Assembly (NCBI RefSeq): GCF_022965805.1
Contig: NW_027331385.1
Span: 62,001-126,000 of the forward strand
Length of the DNA stretch: 64,000 bases
Direction: 5' to 3'
Source: Primulina eburnea
Lineage: Eukaryota > Streptophyta > Magnoliopsida > Lamiales > Gesneriaceae
A program made the translations under genes and the position numbers. Of this stretch, positions 50,401 to 63,619 are shown piece by piece. Position 1 is the first letter of the stretch; every line of letters starts with the position of its first letter. Below the pieces are notes generated by a model. That model worked only from the letters and a program-made list of their open reading frames with translations. It was not told the origin of the DNA and made no database searches.

Positions 50401-53400
50401 AACATTTCTATGGACTTTATTTTGGGGTTGCCTAGGACTAAGAAGGGGATGGATTCTATTTTTGTTGTTGTGGATAGATTCTCTAAGATGGCACATTTTA
50501 TAGCTTGTTATAAAACCGATGATGCTTCAAACATTGCGGATTTTTTCTTTAGAGAAGTCGTTAGGTTGCATGGCATGCCTAGGAATATTGTTTCTGGTCG
50601 CGATGTTAAATTTTTGAGTTACTTTTGGAATACTTTATGGGCTAAACTTGGCACAAAATTGTTGTTTTGTACTACCTGTCATCCTCAAACGGATGGACAA
50701 ACTGAAGTTGTCAATAGAACTTTGAGAACACTTTTGCGTGCTATTCTTAAAAAGAACTTGGATTGACATTTCTATGGACTTTATTTTGGGGTTGCCTAGG
50801 ACTAAGAAGGGGAGGGATTCTATTTTTGTTGTTGTTGATAGATTCTCTAAGATGGCACATTTTATAGCTTGTTATAAAACCGATGATGCTTCAAACATTG
50901 CAGATTTTTTCTTTAGAGAAGTCGTTATGTTGCATGGCATGCCTAGGACTATTGTTTCTGGTCGCGATGTTAAATTTTTGAGTTACTTTTGGAATACTTT
51001 ATGGGCTAAACTTGGCACAAAATTGTTGTTTTCTACTACTTGTCATCCTCAAACGGATGGACAAACTGAAGTTGTCAATAGAACTTTGAGAACACTTTTG
51101 CGTGATATTCTTAAAAAGAACTTGGATTGACATTTCTATGGACTTTATTTTGGGGTTGCCTAGGACTAAGAAGGGGAGGGATTCTATTTTTGTTGTTGTG
51201 GATAGATTCTCTAAGATGGCACATTTTATAGCTTGTCATAAAACAGATGATGCTTCAAACATTGCAGATTTGTTCTTTAGAGAAGTCGCTAGGTTGCATG
51301 GCATGCCTACGACTATTATTTCTGGTCGCGATGTTAAATTATTTAGTTACTTTTGAAAGACTTTATGGGCTAAACTTGGCACAAAATTGTTGATTTCTAC
51401 TACTTCTCCTCCTCAAACGGATGGACAAACTGAAGTTGTCAATAGAACTTTGGGAATACTTTTGCGTGCTATTATTAAAAAGAACTTGGATTGACATTTC
51501 TATGGACTTTATTTTGGGGTTGCCTAGGACTAAGAAGGGTAAGGATTCTATTTTTGTTGTTGTGGATAGACTCTCTAATATGGCACATTTTATAGCTTGT
51601 CATAAAACCGATGATGCTTCAAACATTGCGGATTTGTTCTTTAGAGAAGTCGCTAGGTTGCATGGAATGCCTAGGACTATTGTTTCTGGTCGCGATGTTA
51701 AATTCTTGAGTTTCTTTTGGAATACTTTATGGGCTAAACTTGGCACAAAATTGTTGTTTTCTACTACTTGTCATCCTCAAACGGATGGACAAACTGAAGT
51801 TGTCAATAGAACTTTGGGAACACATTTGCGTGCTATTATTAAAAAGAACTTGGATTGACATTTCTATGGACTTTATTTTGGGGTTGCCTAGGACTAAGAA
51901 GGGGATGGATTCTATTTTGGTTGTTGTGGATAGATTCTCTAAGACGGCACATTTTATAGCTTGTCATAAAACCGATGATGCTTCAAACATTGCGGATTTG
52001 TTCTTTAGAGAAGTCGCTAGGTTGCATGGAATGCTTAGGACTATTGTTTCTGGTCGCGATGTTAAATTCTTGAGTTACTTTTGGAATACTTTATGGGCTA
52101 AACTTGGCACAAAATTGTTGTTTTCTACTACTTGTCATCCTCAAACGGATGGACAAAATGAAATTTTCAATAGAACTTTGGGAACACTTTTGCGTGCTAT
52201 TTTTAAAAAGAACTTGGATTGACATTTCTATGGACTTTATTTTGGGGTTGCCTAGGACTAAGAAGGGGAGGGATTCTATTTTTGTTGTTGTGGATAGATT
52301 CTCTAATATGGCACATTTTATAGCTTGTCATAAAACCGATGATGCTTCAAACATTGCGGATTTGTTCTTTAGAGAAGTCGCTAGGTTGCATGGAATGCCT
52401 AGGACTATTGTTTCTGGTCGCGATGTTAAATTCTTGAGTTACTTTTGGAATACTTTATGGGCTAAACTTGGCACAAAATTGTTGTTTTCTACTACTTGTC
52501 ATCCTCAAACGGATGGACAAACTGAAGTTGTCAATAGAACTTTGGGAACACTTTTGCGTGCTATTCTTAAAAAGAACATGGATTGACATTTCTATGGACT
52601 TTATTTTGGGGTTGCCTAGGACTAAGAAGGGGATGGATTCTATTTTTGTTGTTATGGATAGATTCTCTAAGATGGCACAATTTATAGCTTGTGATAAAAC
52701 CGATGATGCTTCAAATATTGCGGATTTGTTCTTTAGAGAAGTCGTTAGGTTGCATGGCATGCCTAGGACTATTATTTCTGGTCGCGATGTTAAATTCTTT
52801 AGTTACTTTTGGAAGACTTTATGGTCTAAACTTGGCACAAAATTGTTGTTTTCTACTACTTGTCATCCTCAAACGGATGGACAAACTGAAGTTTTCAATA
52901 GAACTTTGGGAACACATTTGCGTGCTATTCTTAAAAAGAACTTGGATTGACATTTTGATAGACTTTATTTTGGGGTTGCTGAGGACTAAGAAGGGGAGTG
53001 ATTCTATTTTGGTTGTTGTGGATAGATTCTCTAAGATGACACATTTTATAGCTTGTCATAAAACCGATGATGCTTCAAACATTGCGGATTTGTTCTTTAG
53101 AGAAGTCGTTAGGTTGCATGGCATGCCTAGGACTATTATTTCTGGTCGCAATGTTAAATTCTTTAGTTACTTTGGGAAGACTTTATGGTCTAAACTTGGC
53201 ACAAAATTGTTGTTTTCTACTACTTGTCATCCTCAAACGGATGGACAAACTGAAGTATTCAATAGAACTTTGGGAACACTTTTGCGTGCTATTCTTAAAA
53301 AGAACTTGGATTGACATTTTGATAGACTTTATTTTGGGGTTGCTGAGGACTAAGAAGGGGAGTGATTCTATTTTGGTTGTTGTGGATAGATTCTCTAAGA

Positions 53401-54377
53401 TGACACATTTTATAGCTTGTCATAAAATCGATGATGCTTCAAACATTGCGGATTTGTTCTTTAGAGAAGTCGTTAGGTTGCATGGCATGCCTAGGACTAT
53501 TATTTCTGGTCGCAATGTTAAATTCTTTAGTTACTTTTGGAAGACTTTATGGGCTAAACTTGGCACAAAATTGTTGATTTCTACTACTTTTCATCCTCAA
53601 ACGGATGGACAAACTGAAGTTGTCAATAGAACTTTGGGAATACTTTTGCGTGCTATTATTAAAAAGAACTTGGATTGACATTTCTATGGACTTTATTTTG
53701 GGGTTGCCTAGGACTAAGAAGGGGAGGGATTCTATTTTTGTTGTTGTGGATAGATTCTCTAATATGGCACATTTTATAGCTTGTCATAAAACCGATGATG
53801 CTTCAAACATTGCGGATTTTTTCTTTAGAGAAGTCGCTAGGTTGCATGGAATGCTTAGGACTATTGTTTCTGGTCGCGATGTTAAATTCTTGAGTTACTT
53901 TTGGAATACTTTATGGGCTAAACTTGGCACAAAATTGTTGTTTTCTACTACTTGTCATCCTCAAATGGATGGACAAACTGAAATTGTCAATAGAACTTTG
54001 GGAACACTTTTGCGTGCTATTCTTAAAAAGAACTTGGATTGACATTTCTATGGACTTTATTTTGGGGTTGCCTAGGACTAAGAAGGGGATGGATTCTATT
54101 TTTGTTGTGGTGGATAGATTCTCTAAGATGGCACATTTTATAGCTTGTTATAAAACCGATGATGCTTCAAACATTGCGGATTTTTTCTTTAGAGAAGTCG
54201 TTAGGTTGCATGGCATGCCTAGGAATATTGTTTCTGGTCGCGATGTTAAATTTTTGAGTTACTTTTAGAATACTTTATGAGCTAAACTTGGCACAAAATT
54301 GTTGTTTTCTACTACCTGTCATCCTCAAACGGATGGACAAACTGAAGTTGTCAATAGAACTTTGAGAACACTTTTGC

Positions 54378-55133
54378 GTGCTATTCTTAAAAAGAACTTG
54401 GATTGACATTTCTATGGACTTTATTTTGGGGTTGCCTAGGACTAAGAAGGGGAGGGATTCTATTTTTGTTGTTGTGGATAGATTCTCTAAGATGGCACAT
54501 TTTATAGCTTGTTATAAAACCGATGATGCTTCAAACATTGCAGATTTTTTCTTTAGAGAAGTCGTTATGTTGCATGGCATGCCTAGGACTATTGTTTCTG
54601 GTCGCGATGTTAAATTTTTGAGTTACTTTTGGAATACTTTATGGGCTAAACTTGGCACAAAATTGTTGTTTTCTACTACTTGTCATCCTCAAACGGATGG
54701 ACAAACTGAAGTTGTCAATAGAACTTTGAGAACACTTTTGCGTGATATTCTTAAAAGAACTTGGATTGACATTTCTATGGACTTTATTTTGGGGTTGCCT
54801 AGGACTAAGAAGTGGAGGGATTCTATTTTTGTTGTTGTGGATAGATTCTCTAAGATGGCACATTTTATAGCTTGTTATAAAACCGATGATGCTTCAAACA
54901 TTGCAGATTTTTTCTTTAGAGAAGTCGTTATGTTGCATGGCATGCCTAGGACTATTGTTTCTGGTCGCGATGTTAAATTTTTGAGTTACTTTTGGAATAC
55001 TTTATGGGCTAAACTTGGCACAAAATTGTTGTTTTCTACTACTTGTCATCCTCAAATGGATGGACAAACTGAAATTGTCAATAGAACTTTGGGAACACTT
55101 TTGCGTGCTATTCTTAAAAAGAACTTGGATTGA
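54378..55133 (+). other. In-frame two-monomer integrase ORF (251 codons)
   Basis: At the junction near 54751 the A-run before GAACTTGG is one base shorter than usual, making the monomer 363 bp. The frame then continues from one integrase core into the next ([11 protein letters not shown]) instead of stopping at TGA. Both cores keep the Gly for Asp change. Not supported as a functional gene: no promoter, no catalytic triad and no sign of constraint. Confidence 0.75.
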
Positions 55134-55468
55134 CATTTCTATGGACTTTATTTTGGGGTTGCCTAGGACTAAGAAGGGGATGGATTCTATTTTTGTTGTT
55201 GTGGATAGATTCTCTAAGATGGCACATTTTATAGCTTGTTATAAAACCGATGATGCTTCAAACATTGCGGATTTTTTCTTTAGAGAAGTCGTTAGGTTGC
55301 ATGGCATGCCTAAGAATATTGTTTCTGGTCGCGATGTTAAATTTTTGAGTTACTTTTGGAATACTTTATGAGCTAAACTTGGCACAAAATTGTTGTTTTC
55401 TACTACCTGTCATCCTCAAACGGATGGACAAACTGAAGTTGTCAATAGAACTTTGAGAACACTTTTGC

Positions 55469-56587
55469 GTGCTATTCTTAAAAAGAACTTGGATTGACAT
55501 TTCTATGGACTTTATTTTGGGGTTGCCTAGGACTAAGAAGGGGAGGGATTCTATTTTTGTTGTTGTGGATAGATTCTCTAAGATGGCACAATTTATAGCT
55601 TGTTATAAAACCGATGATGCTTCAAACATTGCAGATTTTTTCTTTAGAGAAGTCGTTATGTTGCATGGCATGCCTAGGACTATTGTTTCTGGTCGCGATG
55701 TTAAATTTTTGAGTTACTTTTGGAATACTTTATGGGCTAAACGTGGCACAAAATTGTTGTTTTCTACTACTTGTCATCCTCAAACGGATGGACAAACTGA
55801 AGTTGTCAATAGAACTTTGAGAACACTTTTGCGTGATATTCTTAAAAGAACTTGGATTGACATTTCTATGAACTTTATTTTGGGGTTTCCTAGGACTAAG
55901 AAGGGGAGGGATTCTATTTTTGTTGTTGTGGATAGATTCTCTAAGATGGCACATTTTATAGCTTGTTATAAAACCGATGATGCTTCAAACATTGCAGATT
56001 TTTTCTTTAGAGAAGTCGTTATGTTGCATGGCATGCCTAGGACTACTGTTTCTGGTCGCGATGTTAAATTTTTGAGTTACTTTTGGAATACTTTATGGGC
56101 TAAACTTGGCACAAAATTGTTGTTTTCTACTACTTGTCATCCTCAAACGGATGGACAAACTGAAGTTGTCAGTAGAACTTTGAGAACACTTTTGCGTGAT
56201 ATTCTTAAAAGAACTTGGATTGACATTTCTATAGACTTTATTTTGGGGTTGCCTAGGACTAAGAAGTGGAGGGATTCTATTTTTGTTGTTGTGGATAGAT
56301 TCTCTAAGATGGCACATTTTATAGCTTGTCATAAAACAGATGATGCTTCAAACATTGCAGATTTGTTCTTTAGAGAAGTCGCTAGGTTGCATGGCATGCC
56401 TAGGACTATTATTTCTCGTCGCGATGTTAAATTATTTAGTTACTTTTGGAAGACTTTATGGGCTAAACTTGGCACAAAATTGTTGATTTCTACTACTTGT
56501 CATCCTCAAACGGATGGACAAACTGAAGTTGTCAATAGAACTTTTGGAACACTTTTGCGTGCTATTATTAAAAAGAACTTGGATTGA
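55469..56587 (+). other. In-frame three-monomer integrase ORF (372 codons)
   Basis: Two successive 363-bp junctions (near 55846 and 56209) with the same 1-bp deletion keep three integrase cores in one frame. The third core has ISRRD instead of VSGRD at the second catalytic position. It is the longest satellite ORF in the window. It arises from junction length alone; expression unknown. Confidence 0.75.
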
Positions 56588-59500
56588 CATTTCTATTTTA
56601 TTTTGGGGTTGCCTAGGACTAAGAAGGGGAGGGATTCTATTTTTGTTGTTGTGGATAGATTCTCTAAGATGGCACATTTTATAGCTTGTCATAAAACCGA
56701 TGATGCTTCAAACATTGCGGATTTGTTCTTTAGAGAAGTCGCTAGGTTGCATTGAATGCCTAGGACTATTGTTCTGGTCGCGATGTTAAATTCTTGAGTT
56801 ACTTTTGGAATACTTTATGGGCTAAACTTGGCACAAAATTGTTGTTTTCTACTACTTGTCATCTTCAAACGGATGGACAAACTGAAGTTGTCAATAGAAC
56901 TTTGGGAACACTTTTGCGTGCTATTCTTAAAAAGAACTTGGATTGACATTTCTATGGACTTTATTTTGGGGTTTCCTAGGACTAAGAAGGGGATGGATTC
57001 TATTTTTGTTGTTGTGGATAGATTCTCTAAGATGGCACATTTTATAGCTTGTCATAAAACCGATGATGCATCAAACATTGCGGATTTGTTCTTTAGAGAA
57101 GTCGCTAGGTTGCATGAAATGCCTAGGACTATTGTTTCTGGTCGCGATGTTAAATTCTTTAGTTACTTTTGGAATACTTTATGGGCTAAACTTGGCACAA
57201 AATTGTTGTTTTCTACTACTTGTCATCCTCAAACGGATGGACAAACTGAAGTTGTCAATAGAACTTTGGGAACACTTTTGCGTGCTATTCTTAAAAAGAA
57301 CTTGGATTGACATTTCTATGGACTTTATTTTGGGGTTGCCTAGGACTAAGAAGGGGAGGGATTCTATTTTTGTTGTTGTGGATAGATTCTCTAAGATGGC
57401 ACATTTTATAGCTTGTCATAAAACCGATGATGCTTCAAACATTGCGGATTTGTTCTTTAGAGAAGTCGCTAGGTTGCATGGCATGCCTAGGACTATTGTT
57501 TCTGGTCGCGATGTTAAATTTTTGAGTTACTTTTGGAATACTTTATGAGCTAAACTTGGCACAAAATTGTTGTTTTCTACTACCTGTCATCCTCAAACGG
57601 ATGGACAAACAGAAGTTGTCAATAGAACTTTGGGAACACTTTTGCGTGCTATTCTTAAAAAGAACTTGGATTGACATTTCTATGGACTTTATTTTGGGGT
57701 TGCCAAGGAAGAAGAAGGGGAGGGATTCTATTTTTGTTGTTGTGGATAGATTCTCTAAGATGGCACATTTTATAGCTTGCTATAAAACCGATGATGCTTC
57801 AAACATTGCAGATTTTTTCTTTAGAGAAGTCGTTAGGTTGCATGGCATGCCTAGGACTATTGTTTCTGGTCGCGATGTTAAATTTTTGAGTTACTTTTGG
57901 AATACTTTATGGGCTAAACTTGGCACAAAATTTTTGTTTTCTACTACTTTTCATCCTCAAACGGATGGACAAACTGAAGTTGTCAATAGAACATTGAGAA
58001 CACTTTTGCGTGCTATTCTTAAAAAGAACTTGGATTGACATTTCTATGGACTTTATTTTGGGGTTGCCTAGGACTAAGAAGAGGAGGGATTCTATTTTTG
58101 TTGTTGTGGATAGATTCTCTAAGATGGCACATTTTATAGCTTGTCATAAAACCGATGATGCTTCAAACATTGCGGATTTGTTCTTTAGAGAAGTCGCTAG
58201 GTTGCATGGCATGCCTAGGACTATTGTTTCTGGTCGCGATGTTAAATTTTTGAGTTACTTTTGGAATACTTTATGAGCTAAACTTGGCACAAAATTGTTG
58301 TTTTCTACTACCTGTCATCCTCAAACGGATGGACAAACTGAAGTTGTCAATAGAACTTTGGGAACACTTTTGCGTGCTATTCTTAAAAAGAACTTGGATT
58401 GACATTCTATGGACTTTATTTTGGGGTTGCCTAGGACTAAGAAGGGGAGGGATTCTATTTTTGTTGTTGTGGATAGATTCTCTAAGATGGCACATTTTAT
58501 AGCTTGCTATAAAACCGATGATGCTTCAAACATTGCAGATTTTTTCTTTAGAGAAGTCGTTAGGTTGCATGGCATGCCTAGGACTATTGTTTCTGGTCGC
58601 GATGTTAAATTTTTGAGTTACTTTTGGAATACTTTATGGGCTAAACTTGGCACAAAATTATTGTTTTCTACTACTTTTCATCCTCAAACGGATGGACAAA
58701 CTGAAGTTGTCAATAGAACATTGAGAACACTTTTGCGTGCTATTCTTAAAAAGAACTTGGATTGACATTTCTATGGACTTTATTTTGGGGTTGCCTAGGA
58801 CTAAGAAGGGGAGGGATTCTATTTTTGTTGTTGTGGATAGATTCTCTAAGATGGCACATTTAATAGCTTGTCATAAAACCGATGATGCTTCAAACATTGC
58901 GGATTTGTTCTTTAGAGAAGTCGCTAGGTTGCATTGAATGCCTAGGACTATTGTTTCTGGTCGCGATGTTAAATTCTTGAGTTACTTTTGGAATACTTTA
59001 TGGGCTAAACTTGGCACAAAATTGTTGTTTTCTACTACTTGTCATCTTCCAACGGATGGACAAACTGAAGTTGTCAATAGAACTTTGGGAACACTTTTGC
59101 GTGCTATTCTTAAAAAGAACTTGGATTGACATTTCTATGGACTTTATTTTGGGGTTTCCTAGGACTAAGAAGGGGATGGATTCTATTTTTGTTGTTGTGG
59201 ATAGATTCTCTAAGATGGCACATTTTATAGCTTGTTATAAAACCGATGATGCTTCAAACATTGCAGATTTTTTCTTTAGAGAAGTCGTTATGTTGCATGG
59301 CATGCCTAGGACTATTGTTTCTGGTCGCGATGTTAAATTTTTGAGTTACTTTTGGAATACTTTATGGGCTAAACTTGGCACAAAATTGTTGTTTTGTACT
59401 ACCTGTCATCCTCAAACGGATGGACAAACTGAAGTTGTCAATAGAACTTTGAGAACACTTTTGCGTGCTATTCTTAAAAAGAACTTGGATTGACATTTCT

Positions 59501-61156
59501 ATGGACTTTATTTTGGGGTTGCCTAGGACTAAGAAGTGGAGGGATTCTATTTTTGTTGTTGTGGATAGATTCTCTAAGATGGCACATTTTGTAGCTTGTC
59601 ATAAAACAGATGATGCTTCAAACATTGCAGATTTGTTCTTTAGAGAAGTCGCTAGGTTGCATGGCATGCCTAGGACTATTATTTCTGGTCGCGATGTTAA
59701 ATTATTTAGTTACTTTTTGAAGACTTTATGGGCTAAACTTGGCACAAAATTGTTGATTTCTGCTACTTGTCATCCTCAAACGGATGGACAAACTGAAGTT
59801 GTCAATAGAACTTTTGGAACACTTTTGCGTGCTATTATTAAAAAGAACTTGGATTGACATTTCTATGGACTTTATTTTGGGGTTGCCTAGGACTAAGAAG
59901 GGGATGGATTCTATTTTTGTTGTTGTGGATAGATTCTCTAAGATGGCACATTTTATAGCTTGTTATAAAACCGATGATGCTTCAAACATTGCGGATTTGT
60001 TCTTTAGAGAAGTCGCTAGGTTGCATTGAATGCCTAGGACTATTGTTTCTGGTCGCGATGTTAAATTCTTGAGTTACTTTTGGAATACTTTATGGGCTAA
60101 ACATGGCACAAAATTGTTGTTTTCTACTACTTGTCATCTTAAAACGGATGGACAAACTGAAGTTATCAATAGAACTTTGGGAACACTTTTGCGTGCTATT
60201 CTTAAAAAGAACTTGGATTGACATTTCTATGGACTTTATTTTGGGGTTGCCTAGGACTAAGAAGGGGATGGATTCTATTTTTGTTGTTGTGGATAGATTC
60301 TCTAAGATGGCACATTTTATAGCTTGTTATAAAACCGATGATGCTTCAAACATTGCGGATTTTTTCTTTAGAGAAGTCGTTAGGTTGCATGGCATGCCTA
60401 GGAATATTGTTTCTGGTTGCGATGTTAAATTTTTGAGTTACTTTTGGAATACTTTATGGGCTAAACTTGGCACAAAATTGTTGTTTTGTACTACCTGTCA
60501 TCCTCAAACGGATGGACAAACTGAAGTTGTCAATAGAACTTTGAGAACACTTTTGCGTGCTATTCTTAAAAAGAACTTGGATTGACATTTCTATGGACTT
60601 TATTTTGGGGTTGCCTAGGACTAAGAAGGGGAGGGATTCTATTTTTGTTGTTGTGGATAGATTCTCTAAGATGGCACATTTTATAGCTTGTTATAAAACC
60701 GATGATGCTTCAAACATTGCAGATTTTTTCTTTAGAGAAGTCGTTATGTTGCATGGCATGCCTAGGACTATTGTTTCTGGTCGCGATGTTAAATTTTTGA
60801 GTTACTTTTGGAATACTTTATGGGCTAAACTTGGCACAAAATTGTTGTTTTCTACTACTTGTCATCCTCAAACGGATGGACAAACTGAAGTTGTCAATAG
60901 AACTTTGAGAACACTTTTGCGTGATATTCTTAAAAAGAACTTGGATTGACATTTCTATGGACTTTATTTTGGGGTTTCCTAGGACTAAGAAGGGGAGGGA
61001 TTCTATTTTTGTTGTTGTGGATAGATTCTCTAAGATGGCACATTTTATAGCTTGTCATAAAACAGATGATGCTTCAAACATTGCAGATTTGTTCTTTAGA
61101 GAAGTCGCTAGGTTGCATGGCATGCCTAGGACTATTATTTCTGGTCGTGATGTTAA

Positions 61157-62581
61157 TGTTGGATCCGGTTTTCTACACGCCCAAACGCAGCGGAAGATTT
61201 AAAATTTTTATTTTATTTTGAAAAACAAAATAATATTGCTTTGGACGTTCGTATGATTTAACAAAACATTCATAGGGTGTTAGAAATTTATACCTTTGTG
61301 AATAGATCACTTGGCTCCAACTGATCCGATATAAACAGATCTAGCTCTTGATGAATCCCTACGAACTTTCTTCAATAATCTCCTTGTTTGATCCTCCTAT
61401 CAAGTCCACGACTAGATTGCTTGATCCTCTTCTAATTTGCACTAGAAAAGTAGAAGAGATTTTACGTAGGAGAGAAATAATGGAGAGACGGCTCAAACCC
61501 TAACCCTAAATCAAGGTGGCCGAATTTTTCTTTTCAAAATTGGTGGAGGCTCACGTAAGTTTATTGGTGGGTTTTTGTGGTTTAGCTTTTCAATTATTAT
61601 TTATAATAAAATAATAATAAACTAATTACATAATTAACATTAATGGGCTTGATTTAATTTATTGGGCTAGTCCAACTAGTTTAATTAATTTAATCAAAGT
61701 CCATTAAAACTTTAATTATTTAATATGTTGGACTTGTACCCCTACAAGCCCATTAAACATATTATCCACCAATTTTAATTTATTAATTAAACAACTCAAC
61801 TTTTGAGCTTAATAAATTAAATACATTATAAATTCAACATTTGAATTTATTATTTAAATTATAAATTCAACTACTTGAATTTACATCACCTCCAAAATTT
61901 AATATTTAATAAACCCAACATTTGAGTTTAATAAATTAAATTCTCAAATTTTATAAATTCAACTCTTTGAATTTATTCTCTCAAAATTTAATTATCATAA
62001 ATTCAACTCCTTGAATTTACTATATAATATAAATTCAACTTTTGAATTTATTCTCTCTACGGAACAAACAATCCAGTACTTGTGTGACCCTCAATGGTTC
62101 AGGGATACAGCTAGCCGTGGGTTCACAACTCTTTGTGATTCAGGACAGAATCCTTTATTCGGGTTTACCCTAGTTAGCCCCATTCTTTCTATCAACACCT
62201 TGATCAAGAATGTCAGAACTCATTTCTGATAGCACCCATCGGATCATGGTAAGAGCGTCTAGTAGCATCGCCCCATGATCCCCTAGGTATCACTGATAGT
62301 GCCTGCAAGAACCAGTCGATTATGATTAACGTACAGTACGGTCCCTTCATCTCATATATCCCGATCGAATCTGCAACCATTGGTTCATCGAGGGTTGCAT
62401 ATTAATTCGATAACTATGTGATAACTATAATAGTGGCATCGCGTGTACTATTTGGAGAACTCCTTCTCCAACGTACATCTCGTACTCTGGCCAGAGATTC
62501 CATGCACTATTATTTCATTAGATCACATAGGATATCCACACCCGTAGGTGAGCGGTGAATCCCCGACTACAATGCACTGGC
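61157..62581. mobile_element. Partial LTR of element E, probably copia-type
   Basis: Starts TGTTGGATCC right after satellite GTTAA (61152-61156, the likely target duplication). It runs 1425 bp until interrupted by element F. It contains a telobox-like AAACCCTAACCCTAAA near 61495, a long AT-rich stretch with palindromes, and then a less AT-rich part ending ATGCACTGGC. There is no protein-coding region. The TGTTGG start and overall look fit a plant Ty1/copia LTR, but I cannot prove the superfamily because no internal domain is in the window. Orientation is unknown. Confidence 0.6.
61790..62053. repeat. AT-rich palindrome array in element E
   Basis: About seven palindromes of the form AAATTCAAC-N(2-4)-TTGAATTT, with degenerate forms near 61792 (CAACTCAAC...GAGCTT) and 61912 (AACCCAAC...GAGTTT). 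Each can fold into a 7-9 bp hairpin. It parallels the GC-rich palindrome clusters of the gypsy LTRs but with a different motif. Confidence 0.75.
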
Positions 62582-63604
62582 TGTAGTGACCCGTTCCAGA
62601 ATCACCTACTAATGAAGAACTAAGCATGCAATTAACTTAATTAATAATAATCAGAGATAACAGCGGAAAACTGACACCAAACGATAGTTATACAACCCAA
62701 TCGAAAATCCAGAACAACTCAACTAAACTGAAATATACGGTACAACCATATCGAATCAAAAAGATACCGAAGAACTAAACCAACCAGCTACTCAACGTCC
62801 TCCTCCTCCTCCTCCTGAGCTGTCCAACCTGAGGCCTGCCCCGTGGGAATGGGGTGTCCAAGATAAACAAAACCGAGGACGTGAGCGATAAGAACGCCCA
62901 GTACAAAAGCATGAGTATACAAGCCTATATGAAATGCACATGCTATGATATGATACCAGGGTAGTCAAGAAACAGGAATAACAAAGGATCTCAAAATGCT
63001 CAGTCTAGAGGCGCCAAGTGGATAGTGCCGCGCGGTACTCCTCTGGGTCACTGCATCCACTACAAGAACAGACGTGGACCTAAAATGTCCCGGATCACCG
63101 AAGCCCTCCGGACCCGTCGGCCACTGTGTACTCTCGGTGTCCATGCGTCCACAAGACAAGACAGGGCTGAGCGGCCCCACAAGATATAGCTTATCTCGAA
63201 AGAGATACAGCTCAACAGTAAAGGCTATCTCGAAGGAGATACGGCTCAACATGAAATGCAACATGCATCATAAAACGTGACATAATAGCATGCATCATAT
63301 GACATATATCAATGCACCACATAATCATGCAACACATATAAGGATGTATACTCGACCAGGATATCTCGGATAGTACTTTCGTACCTCAAACCAGCAGATC
63401 CTAACAATCAGTCTTAGACTCACGCCTGCGTCCGCAGTCAGCCCACTGGTGCCGCTAGCTCCAAACTAGAGCACAGCTCCGCTACAACACTAGTAGCTCC
63501 CCGCTAGTGCCCGAACCTCGGAAAAAGACTAGAACCTGTCAGAAACGACTGAAATGCTCTGGAACACTCTGAAATGGCAAGTCACAAATGAAGCCTCGCG
63601 CCTC

Positions 63605-63612
63605 TATTTATA
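63605..63612 (-). promoter_or_regulatory. TATA box of element F LTR
   Basis: TATAAATA on minus, just downstream (element sense) of the palindrome cluster. Confidence 0.65.
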
Positions 63613-63619
63613 GCCAACG

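Larger units (their letters stand above)
44487..61156 (+). repeat. Integrase-derived satellite, block S6
   Basis: About 46 monomers, the longest uninterrupted run. A KLFSYF monomer with a TGA stop at the same place recurs at 45167, 49535 and 51356. Its spacings are 4368 bp (exactly 12 x 364) and 1821 bp (5 monomers), showing higher-order organisation. The order is: KLFSYF-stop, SNMAHF, SILVV/SKTAHF, PRNIVSG, then VMLHG. Several 363-bp units lie at 54.4-56.6 kb. One unit near 56590 lacks four bases (GGAC), which removes the first catalytic Asp codon. The last monomer is cut by element E at 61156. Confidence 0.95.

Noticed and set aside
1..61156. Satellite derived from one of the embedded elements
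   Set aside because: The integrase cores of A, B and D differ from the monomer at many residues in the same segment (for example [14 protein letters not shown] against [14 protein letters not shown]), while A, B and D resemble each other.
331..61202. The many 110-200 codon integrase ORFs as real genes
   Set aside because: They are generated by the repeat period, the catalytic Asp is lost, subtypes differ mainly by amino-acid replacements and stops, and no promoter or terminator accompanies them.
61494..61515. Interstitial telomere
   Set aside because: Only about two CCCTAAA-like units; too few to be telomeric sequence.
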